Shown piece by piece: positions 8,025-13,542 of a stretch of 13,542 nt of DNA (position 1 is its first letter; each line of letters opens with the position of its first letter). Below the pieces are notes generated by a model. That model was given only the letters and a program-made list of their open reading frames with translations. It was not told the origin of the DNA and ran no database searches. The stretch is from Rhodobacteraceae bacterium UBA1943 (lineage in GTDB: Bacteria; Pseudomonadota; Alphaproteobacteria; Rhodobacterales; Rhodobacteraceae), in contig DDEX01000056.1 in NCBI GenBank assembly GCA_002336845.1, positions 26,315 through 39,856 on the forward strand, given 5' to 3'. The translations under genes and the position numbers were made by a program.

Positions 8025-8921
8025 ATGACCTCGCTGACCACCGCCCAAGCTCATGCCAACACCGGGCGCGGCATTCTGCTGATGCTGCTTGGCGTCGGCC
8101 TGTTCACGCTGATGGATGCCACGGCCAAGGGGCTGGTGGCAAACTATCCCCCCAGTCAGGTGATCTGCGCCCGCTTTGCCGGGCAGGCGCTTGCGGTTGC
8201 ACTGTATCTGGGTGCCAACGGCACGGCAAAGGCGCTGCGCACCACACATCCGTGGCTGCACATGCTGCGATCGGCCTGCCAGATGGGGGCGACGGGGTTC
8301 TTCTTCTTTTCGCTGGCGTACATCGGATTGGCAGAGGCAACCGCGCTGACCGATATCAACCCGGTCCTGATCACCTTGGGGGCCGCGCTGTTTCTGGGGG
8401 AAAAACTCGGCCCCCGCCGCATCATGGGCGTCGTCGCAGCCATGATCGGGGCGCTTATCGTCGTGCGTCCCGGTGCCGGCGTGTTCAGCCCCGCCGCGCT
8501 GCTGCCGCTGGCTTGCGCGGTTTGTTATGCCGCCAACGCACTCCTGACGCGCCACATCGGCCAGAAAGAAGGTCCGTGGACCTCGCTTATCCACGCGGCG
8601 CTGTTCGGCACGCTGGTGATGGGCCTGACGCTGCCCTTCGTCTGGCAACCCATCGCTTTGCCTGACCTGCCGTTCTTCGCCGTTCTGGGCTTCATCGGTG
8701 CTGCGGCACAGTTCTGCGTCATCCGGGCATTTTCGCTGACCGAAGCATCGGTGGTCGCGCCCTTCGGCTATGTCGGGCTGATCTTCGCCACCTTCTGGGG
8801 ATTTGCCTTCTATGGCGAACTGCCCGACGGCTGGACCATTCTTGGCGCGCTTGTGATCGTGTCGGCAGGCCTTTATGTCTGGCACCGAGAAATGCAGGTC
8901 GCCCGCCGCGCCCTGAAGTGA
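8025..8921 (+). CDS. EamA/DMT-superfamily transporter, substrate unknown
   Basis: The 298-residue protein is almost entirely hydrophobic, with about ten predicted membrane helices arranged as two EamA repeats (about residues 15-150 and 155-288). The first repeat contains the typical ALTDINPVLITLGAALFLGEKL followed by GVVAAMIGALIVVRPG. The second contains SVVAPFGYVGLIFATFWGFAFYGE and GALVIVSAGLYV. DMT-family members export or import small metabolites such as amino acids, nucleotides or other solutes; the substrate here cannot be deduced. The frame is open back to an ATG at 7971, but that 18-codon extension coincides with the terminator hairpin, so the ATG at 8025 is preferred. A weak GGAA lies upstream. 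The gene directly precedes the acyltransferase gene and probably shares its transcript. Confidence 0.9.
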   Translation: MTSLTTAQAHANTGRGILLMLLGVGLFTLMDATAKGLVANYPPSQVICARFAGQALAVALYLGANGTAKALRTTHPWLHMLRSACQMGATGFFFFSLAYIGLAEATALTDINPVLITLGAALFLGEKLGPRRIMGVVAAMIGALIVVRPGAGVFSPAALLPLACAVCYAANALLTRHIGQKEGPWTSLIHAALFGTLVMGLTLPFVWQPIALPDLPFFAVLGFIGAAAQFCVIRAFSLTEASVVAPFGYVGLIFATFWGFAFYGELPDGWTILGALVIVSAGLYVWHREMQVARRALK

Positions 8922-8932
8922 ACCCGAGGCAG

Positions 8933-9802
8933 ATGAGCGAGCAGCCCCCCTTCCGTCTGGCAGACTGGGCGCAGAACCTGGTTCTGCGCGGCCTGATCAA
9001 CGGGCTCTTGCTGCTGCCCTATCCTGTGCGGGTGCCCCTGTGCGGCTGGGTGATGTCGCGCGTCATCGCGCCTGTGGCAGGCTATCGCAAGCGCGTGCGC
9101 ACCAACCTGGCAATGATCATGCCCGATCTGCCGAAGGCAGAAGTGGAGCGTATCGCCCGCGAGGTGCCCGATAACGTCGGCCGCACCCTGATCGAGATTT
9201 ATTCCGGCCCCGAATTCATTGCCCGCGCCGCCAGTCTGCCCCTGAAAGGCGCCGGCGTCGCGGCACTGGACGAGGCGCACCGCGCGAACCGGCCGGTGCT
9301 GCTGATCACTGGTCATTTCGGCAATTACGATGCCAGCCGCGCCGCCCTGATCGCGCGCGGCTATCGGGTCGGTGCCCTGTATAACCCGATGAAAAACGGG
9401 TATTTCAACGAACATTACGTCCGCGCCATCAGCCAGATCGGTACGCCCCTGTTTTCCCGCGGGCGCAAGGGCATGGCCGATATGGTGCGCCACCTGCGCT
9501 CTGGCGGGATGCTGGGCCTGCTGATCGACCAGCACATGCGCCACGGGGCAGAGCTGACCTTTTTCGGCCACCGCGCCCTGACCGCCCTGTCCGCAGCAGA
9601 ACTTGCGCTGAAATACGATGCCCTTGTGGTGCCGACCTATGGCATCCGCCAGCCCGACGGCCTGTCGTTCGAGGTGGTGGTCGAAGCCCCCATCCCCCAT
9701 GGCCCACCCGAAGCGATGACCCAGGCGCTGAACGACAGTCTGGAACATCTTGTCCGCCAGAATCTGGGCCAATGGCTGTGGATTCACCGCCGCTGGAAGT
9801 GA
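8933..9802 (+). CDS. LpxL/HtrB-family lysophospholipid (lipid A-type) acyltransferase
   Basis: The 289-residue product belongs to the LpxL/LABLAT family. These are inner-membrane enzymes that transfer an acyl chain from acyl-ACP, usually to a lipid A precursor. A hydrophobic N-terminal segment (about 15-50) provides the membrane anchor. RKRVRTNLAMIMPDLP at about 52-67 matches the family's entry motif. The catalytic HX4D/E motif is GHFGNYD with H128 and D133. LGLLIDQH and the LTFFGH block follow, and the protein ends in QWLWIHRRWK, a family C-terminal signature. The exact acceptor (lipid A, ornithine lipid or another glycerolipid) is not certain, so no symbol is given. The frame also permits a GTG start at 8918 overlapping the EamA stop. 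I prefer the ATG at 8933, 3 nt after GAGG at 8926-8929, although that spacing is tight. It lies 11 bp after the EamA gene. Confidence 0.88.
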   Translation: MSEQPPFRLADWAQNLVLRGLINGLLLLPYPVRVPLCGWVMSRVIAPVAGYRKRVRTNLAMIMPDLPKAEVERIAREVPDNVGRTLIEIYSGPEFIARAASLPLKGAGVAALDEAHRANRPVLLITGHFGNYDASRAALIARGYRVGALYNPMKNGYFNEHYVRAISQIGTPLFSRGRKGMADMVRHLRSGGMLGLLIDQHMRHGAELTFFGHRALTALSAAELALKYDALVVPTYGIRQPDGLSFEVVVEAPIPHGPPEAMTQALNDSLEHLVRQNLGQWLWIHRRWK

Positions 9803-9940
9803 GTTCTACCGCCAGCCGCTGTAACGGAAAAATGTTCTTTCGGCATCGGGCCGCGTGGTCGCTCCCCCCTATTTTGTCCGGCGCGCTTCACAGTCGGGCC
9901 GCGCGGGCCTAATCTGCCGCCACATCTGCGGGAGGAACCC

Positions 9941-11230
9941 ATGACCGACAAACCCCTTGGCTTTGACACGCTGGCAATTCACGCCGGAACCGCGCCAGAC
10001 CCGGCCACCGGCGCCCGGCAGGTGCCGATTTACCAGACCACGGCCTATGTTTTCAAAGATGCCGAACACGCCGCGCGTTTGTTCAACCTGCAAGAGGTGG
10101 GCTATATTTATTCCCGCCTGACCAACCCCACCGTTTCCGCGCTGGCCAACCGTGTGGCAGCACTTGAGGGCGGCGCAGGCGCTATCGCCTGCTCATCCGG
10201 CCATGCCGCGCAGATCATGGCGCTGTTTCCCCTGATGGGGCCGGGCAAGAACATCGTCGCCTCGACCCGGCTTTACGGCGGCACGATCACCCAGTTCTCG
10301 CAAACCATCAAACGCTTTGGCTGGTCGGCCAAGTTCGTCGATACCGACGATCTGAACGCGGTTGAGGCCGCGATTGACGAAAACACCCGCGCCCTGTTCT
10401 GCGAAACCATCGCCAATCCCGGCGGTTATATCAGCGACCTGCCCGCCCTTGCCCGCATCGCCGACCTCAAGGGCATTCCGCTGATCGTTGACAACACCAC
10501 GGCAACCCCATGGCTGTGCAAACCGATCGAGATGGGGGCGACCCTTGTCGTGCACTCCGCCACCAAATACCTGACCGGCAACGGCACCGTGACCGGCGGC
10601 ATCGTGGTGGATTCCGGCAAGTTCGACTGGTCGGCGTCCGACAAGTTCCCCTCGCTCAGCCAACCCGAACCCGCCTATCACGGCCTGACCTTCCACCCCA
10701 CGCTGGGCGGCCTTGCCTTTACCTTCCACTCCATCGCCGTGGGCCTGCGCGATCTGGGCATGACGATGAACCCCCAAGGCGCGCATTACACGCTGATGGG
10801 CATTGAAACCCTGTCGCTGCGCATGGCCCGCCATGTTCAGAACGCCCAGATCGTGGCCGAATGGCTGGAGCAGGATGCCCGGATCGAAAAGGTCACCTAT
10901 GCGGGGCTGAAATCCTCGCCCTGGTATCACCGGGCGCAGTCGATCACACCCAAGGGGGCCGGGGCGCTGTTCACCTTCGCGGTGAAGGGGGGGTATGAGG
11001 CCTGCGTCAAGCTGGTCGATAACCTGAACCTTTTCAGCCATGTGGCGAACCTTGGCGATACCCGCAGCCTGATCATCCATCCCGCCTCGACCACTCACCG
11101 CCAGTTGGAAGAAGAGGCGCAGATCCGCGCCGGCGCTGCGCCCAACGTGGTGCGCGTGTCCATCGGGATCGAGGATGTGCAGGACATCATCGCCGATCTC
11201 GATCAGGCGCTGACCAGGGCCACGGCCTGA
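9941..11230 (+). CDS. metY: O-acetylhomoserine sulfhydrylase (O-acetylhomoserine aminocarboxypropyltransferase)
   Basis: The 429-residue cytoplasmic PLP enzyme should convert O-acetyl-L-homoserine and sulfide to homocysteine and acetate, the direct sulfhydrylation route to methionine. It has the Cys/Met-metabolism PLP family signature: the Schiff-base lysine K209 in VVHSATKYLTGNGTVTGG, D184 in LIVDNTTATP and the phosphate-contacting YSRLTNPT at 57-64. Gaps between these motifs, the length and the GKNIVASTRLYGGT block favour MetY over MetB/MetZ, but O-acetyl versus O-succinyl preference is not proved by sequence. A strong GGAGG at 9931-9935 lies 5 nt before the ATG. The 138-bp leader region contains TTCACA at 9887-9892 and CCTAAT at 9908-9913, a weak 15-bp-spaced promoter guess. 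I see no SAM riboswitch or attenuator there. No other sulfur gene is adjacent, so it is probably monocistronic. Confidence 0.93.
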   Translation: MTDKPLGFDTLAIHAGTAPDPATGARQVPIYQTTAYVFKDAEHAARLFNLQEVGYIYSRLTNPTVSALANRVAALEGGAGAIACSSGHAAQIMALFPLMGPGKNIVASTRLYGGTITQFSQTIKRFGWSAKFVDTDDLNAVEAAIDENTRALFCETIANPGGYISDLPALARIADLKGIPLIVDNTTATPWLCKPIEMGATLVVHSATKYLTGNGTVTGGIVVDSGKFDWSASDKFPSLSQPEPAYHGLTFHPTLGGLAFTFHSIAVGLRDLGMTMNPQGAHYTLMGIETLSLRMARHVQNAQIVAEWLEQDARIEKVTYAGLKSSPWYHRAQSITPKGAGALFTFAVKGGYEACVKLVDNLNLFSHVANLGDTRSLIIHPASTTHRQLEEEAQIRAGAAPNVVRVSIGIEDVQDIIADLDQALTRATA

Positions 11231-11259
11231 AAGCGGCCTGAAATCCGGGCCAATGAAAA

Positions 11260-11285
11260 CGGGGCGGCCCACCAGGGCCGCCCCG
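11260..11285 (-). terminator. Intrinsic terminator between convergent metY and SIMPL genes
   Basis: CGGGGCGGCCC at 11260-11270 pairs perfectly with 11275-11285 around a 4-nt loop. On the minus strand the stem is followed by GTTTTC, so it reads as an intrinsic terminator for the SIMPL gene ending at 11316. On the plus strand the stem lies 29 bp after the metY stop but is followed by CATTCTTG, a weaker U-tract. It may act in both directions. Confidence 0.8.
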
Positions 11286-11327
11286 CATTCTTGCCGGCAT
11301 TCTTGCTGCGCGATCTTACTGCGCGAT
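11285..11327. repeat. Short tandem repeats over the SIMPL stop codon
   Basis: Two adjacent 13-mers, 11302-11314 (CTTGCTGCGCGAT) and 11315-11327 (CTTACTGCGCGAT), differ at one base. On the minus strand that base makes the difference between the stop TAA in the copy nearer the gene and CAA in the other. Beside them GCATTCTTGC occurs twice, at 11285-11294 and 11297-11306, with a 12-bp period. The array abuts the terminator stem and looks like replication-slippage duplication. Confidence 0.75.
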
Positions 11328-12023
11328 TTCATAGGTGATGGTGACCGAAGCCGCCATGCCCACCTGCCCCGCCTGCACCGGCACGGCGCTGGCCATATCG
11401 GCCTTGTAGGTCACCGGCATCGGTCCGCCATAGCTTTGCTGCTCGCTGATCGACAGCACCCGGCCCAGCTTGACCCCGGCCGCCTCTGCCAGCAGCTCGG
11501 CCCGCGCGCGGGCGTCTTCGGTGGCGGCCTTGCGTGCCTCATCCTGTGCCGGGCGGGGCTGTGAAAGATCGAAACTCAGCCCATTCAGGGTGTTGGCCCC
11601 ATCACCTATGGCCGCATCAAGCACCCCGCCCAGGGTTGCCAGATCACGCACCCGCACCGACAGGATATTGGCGGCGGTATAGCCGGTGATGGTCTGCGTC
11701 TGGCCGGAACCGGAATCATAATTGCTCCAGTTGGGGTTCAGGCTCAGGTTCTGGGTCTGCAGACCCTTGTCCTCGATTCCGGCGGCCTTCAGCCGCGCGA
11801 TCACCTTGGCCAGCGCCTCGGTATTGGCCTTCATCGCTTCGGCGCCCGTGGGGCCTTGCGTCGTGACACCCAAAGAGATGGTTGCCATGTCGGGCGTCGC
11901 CTGAACCGTCGCCTCACCCGTTACGGTGATGGTCGGCACCGGCGCCTCGGCCAGCGCGGCAAAAGGGGAAACGGTGGGCAAAACAAGGGCCGTGGAAAGA
12001 ACGATCATCTTCAGAATGCGCAT
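11316..12023 (-). CDS. SIMPL-domain (DUF541, BP26/OMP28-like) periplasmic protein
   Basis: The 235-residue secreted protein has a signal peptide at about residues 1-25 (MRILKMIVLSTALVLPTVSP, then AALA/EA), implying export to the periplasm or outer envelope. The rest is one SIMPL domain: ITVTGEATVQATPDMATISLGV near the mature N-terminus, LNPNWSNYDSG and ITGYTAANILSVRVRDL in the middle, and ARKAATEDARARAELLAEAAG followed by LGRVLSI near the end. Brucella BP26/OMP28 is the best-known relative and forms oligomeric channel-like rings; the biochemical role of the family is otherwise poorly defined. The frame stays open to 12182, but that extension lacks a signal peptide. The start at 12023 has GAGGAGG 5 nt upstream. 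The gene converges on metY and diverges from the GspL/PilM-like gene across 177 bp. A 13-bp duplication includes its TAA. Confidence 0.92.
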   Translation of the reverse strand: MRILKMIVLSTALVLPTVSPFAALAEAPVPTITVTGEATVQATPDMATISLGVTTQGPTGAEAMKANTEALAKVIARLKAAGIEDKGLQTQNLSLNPNWSNYDSGSGQTQTITGYTAANILSVRVRDLATLGGVLDAAIGDGANTLNGLSFDLSQPRPAQDEARKAATEDARARAELLAEAAGVKLGRVLSISEQQSYGGPMPVTYKADMASAVPVQAGQVGMAASVTITYEIAQ

Positions 12024-12028
12024 GAAAA

Positions 12029-12035
12029 CCTCCTC
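12029..12035 (-). promoter_or_regulatory. Ribosome binding site that fixes the SIMPL gene start
   Basis: The minus strand reads GAGGAGG, then TTTTC, then the ATG at 12023. This strong site directly before a signal-peptide-encoding start rules against the 53-codon upstream extension of the frame. Confidence 0.85.
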
Positions 12036-12200
12036 AAGGTCTGGCGCCAACAAGCTGTGATCTTGAAACGCGCGCCGCAAGCCGATCCTTGGGGGGAAGG
12101 TGGGCGTTTTTCTTCCCTTCGGCGGAAAGCTGCTGTAGAGGGTAATCACCCGACCGGGGCGCGTTTCCGCGCCTCTGGCCAACGTGCTAGACCCCGTGGA

Positions 12201-13542
12201 ATGAAACCAGCCTTCGCACTTGACTTACGGGACGACGCCATCGGCCTTCTGCATCGCAGCGGCCCAGCCTGGCAACAGGTGGGCGGCGTGGCCATGGACG
12301 AACCCGACCTGACCGGCGCGCTGTCTTACCTGCGTGCAACGGCCCTGGGCTTGTCGCCCCGCGGCATCACCACCAAGCTGGTGATCCCGAACGACCAGAT
12401 CCTTTATACCACCGTTTCGGCCCCCGGGCCGGACGACGAAAGCCGCCGCAGCCAGATTCGCGCGGCCCTTGACGGGCGCACCCCCTATGCCCCCGAGGAT
12501 CTGGTGTTCGACTGGTCCGGCACCGGCGATGAGGTGCAGGTCGCCGTTGTCGCCCGCGAAACGCTGGACGAGGCAGAAAGTTTTGCCGCGCGCCATCGTT
12601 TCAACCCGATCTCTTTCGTCGCTGTCCCTGAGGGCACGGCTTTTGCGGGCGAACCGTGGTTCGGCCCCAGCGCATTGTCGGTCTCGCTCCTGTCGGGCAT
12701 CGAAAAGGTCGAGCGTGACAACCTGCCCGTCCTCGACATCCGCCGCAATTTCGAACCCGAACTCGCGGCAGAGGACGAACAGCAAGACGAGCCGCTGCTG
12801 GCGCAATCTGATGCCCCGTTGACGGACGGTGCCGCAGATGACCTGGTCCTTGCCTTGCAAGATATGGCGCAGGAAGCGGTGCAGGGCGACACCGGCGGCG
12901 ACCCCGAGGTTCAGCCGGAACCGGAAATCGAACCGGCCCCGATGGAAGACCCGTCCCTGCCGGACGAGGTTGCCCCGCCGCCGGAAGAGATACCGGCACA
13001 GCCAGAGCCAGAGGCGCCCCCTCCGGCCGATCCGGTTTTGCCGCCGTCGCAAAAATCCTTGCCGGCGGAAACCCTGGCGCAAGCGATCCGCCCGCTGCGC
13101 CCCCCTGTCGTGGAAGAGGCGCCCATGGCGCTGGATGTTCCGTCAGAGGAAGAGGCCCCGGTCCGGCCCTCGGTCATCGATCCGTCGATTACAGATGATG
13201 TGCCACCGATGCCGGGAACGGCGGTCAGCATGGCCTTCTCAAGCCGCCGGGCCCCCGATGCTGCGGTGCCCGGTGGGCGGGTCGTACGGCCCGGCGCATC
13301 CAAACCGGCCCCCTCGAAGCCGCTGGCTGCCAGCAAGGCATTCACGGCAGAGGCGGCTCCGGTGCAGCGGCCTGCCATGTCGGCGCCTTCGGCCGGGGCT
13401 GTGCGCAACGGGCGGGCGGCACCGGCCAGAAATGGGGGCGCATCGCTTGATTCTCCCGCCGCCAAGGGCAAGAAACCTCTGGTGGGCGATCTGGCGGCTG
13501 CGCCCATGGCCGCAGCAACCGCACCGGCGCGGCCCGCGTCGG
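12201..13542 (+). CDS. GspL/PilM-like N-terminal domain protein with long Pro/Ala/Glu-rich region (3' end beyond window)
   Basis: The frame runs from ATG 12201 to the window edge without a stop, giving 447 residues and a partial product. Residues 1-185 form a compact domain that starts FALDLRDDAIGLLHR. It includes TKLVIPNDQILYT (58-70), IRAALDGRTPYAPEDLVFDW (86-105) and VQVAVVARETLDEAESFA (112-129), then FNPISFVAVPEG. By eye this order matches the actin-like cytoplasmic domain of GspL/PilM proteins; that is inference from pattern. From about 186 onward the sequence is low-complexity and probably disordered: acidic and Pro/Glu-rich to about 330, then basic and Ala/Pro-rich. I recall Rhodobacterales proteins with this N-terminus, sometimes automatically named translation initiation factor 2; no IF-2 GTPase motif is seen here. 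There is no signal peptide. The start has only a weak GTGGA beside it, and TGCTAGAC at 12185-12192 may be a -10, implying a very short leader. Third codon positions are strongly G/C, supporting this strand over the antisense frames. Confidence 0.8.
   Translation, partial: MKPAFALDLRDDAIGLLHRSGPAWQQVGGVAMDEPDLTGALSYLRATALGLSPRGITTKLVIPNDQILYTTVSAPGPDDESRRSQIRAALDGRTPYAPEDLVFDWSGTGDEVQVAVVARETLDEAESFAARHRFNPISFVAVPEGTAFAGEPWFGPSALSVSLLSGIEKVERDNLPVLDIRRNFEPELAAEDEQQDEPLLAQSDAPLTDGAADDLVLALQDMAQEAVQGDTGGDPEVQPEPEIEPAPMEDPSLPDEVAPPPEEIPAQPEPEAPPPADPVLPPSQKSLPAETLAQAIRPLRPPVVEEAPMALDVPSEEEAPVRPSVIDPSITDDVPPMPGTAVSMAFSSRRAPDAAVPGGRVVRPGASKPAPSKPLAASKAFTAEAAPVQRPAMSAPSAGAVRNGRAAPARNGGASLDSPAAKGKKPLVGDLAAAPMAAATAPARPAS

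Noticed and set aside
7746..8885. 379-codon minus-strand open frame opposite the pump end and the EamA gene
   Set aside because: It crosses the intrinsic terminator and two well-supported plus-strand genes, and has no domain or plausible start context.
8873..9787. 304-codon minus-strand open frame opposite the acyltransferase gene
   Set aside because: The plus strand has the HX4D motif and family C-terminal tail; the antisense product is His/Gln-rich with no motif.
9847..9903. 9-bp direct repeat CGGGCCGCG (9847-9855 and 9895-9903) upstream of metY
   Set aside because: It is short and GC-only in a GC-rich context, with no symmetry and no clear relation to a promoter, so it is likely chance.
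9803..9940. Possible riboswitch or attenuator in the metY leader
   Set aside because: I could not find a convincing SAM-riboswitch core or terminator/antiterminator pair, and any leader after the guessed promoter would be only about 20 nt.
10193..11332. 379-codon minus-strand open frame opposite metY
   Set aside because: It overlaps the PLP-lysine coding region and the terminator, and conflicts with the SIMPL gene reading into the same hairpin.
12225..13507. Minus-strand open frames (12225-13082 and 12911-13507) rich in Arg or Gly/Ser
   Set aside because: They mirror the Pro/Ala/Glu-rich plus-strand gene that starts at 12201 and is open to the window edge. The Arg-rich and Gly/Ser-rich runs are what that coding bias gives when read backwards.

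Overview
The window is GC-rich, densely packed bacterial chromosome. Gene content and protein signatures point to an alphaproteobacterium, most likely Rhodobacteraceae: an MltG and FabF of alphaproteobacterial type, a Brucella BP26-like SIMPL protein, an LpxL-like acyltransferase ending in the typical WLWIHRRWK tail, and a terminal gene whose N-terminus I recognise from a Rhodobacterales protein family. The genus cannot be fixed from sequence alone. I see no tRNA, rRNA, CRISPR array, insertion sequence or phage gene.

Layout. (1) Bases 1-95 may hold the 3' end of an unidentified plus-strand gene. (2) Bases 124-2576, minus strand, hold fabF followed by mltG, with stop and start codons sharing one base (TGATG); they join fatty-acid elongation to peptidoglycan glycan-chain termination. 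(3) Bases 2577-2805 are a divergent control region with a perfect 16-bp palindrome (2753-2768), probably the operator of the TetR-family gene beside it. (4) Bases 2806-7956, plus strand, form a compact efflux operon: TetR repressor, periplasmic adaptor and RND inner-membrane pump, closed by an intrinsic terminator at 7979-8009. No outer-membrane channel is encoded here. (5) Bases 8025-9802, plus strand, hold an EamA/DMT transporter and an LpxL-like acyltransferase, 11 bp apart and probably co-transcribed. (6) Bases 9941-11230 hold metY, encoding O-acetylhomoserine sulfhydrylase. (7) A strong hairpin (11260-11285) lies between metY and a convergent SIMPL-domain gene (11316-12023, minus strand). 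A 13-bp tandem duplication covers the SIMPL stop codon. (8) From 12201 to the window end runs a plus-strand gene cut by the edge. Its first ~185 residues look like the actin-like cytoplasmic domain of GspL/PilM proteins, followed by at least 260 residues of proline/alanine/glutamate-rich, probably disordered sequence.

Most of the window is envelope biology: murein processing, fatty-acid and lipid A-type acylation, efflux, a metabolite transporter and a periplasmic SIMPL protein. metY is the metabolic exception. The least explained gene is the last one, an orphan GspL/PilM-like protein with no secretion or pilus genes visible beside it. The rest is conventional, and I found no clearly novel multi-gene system inside the window.
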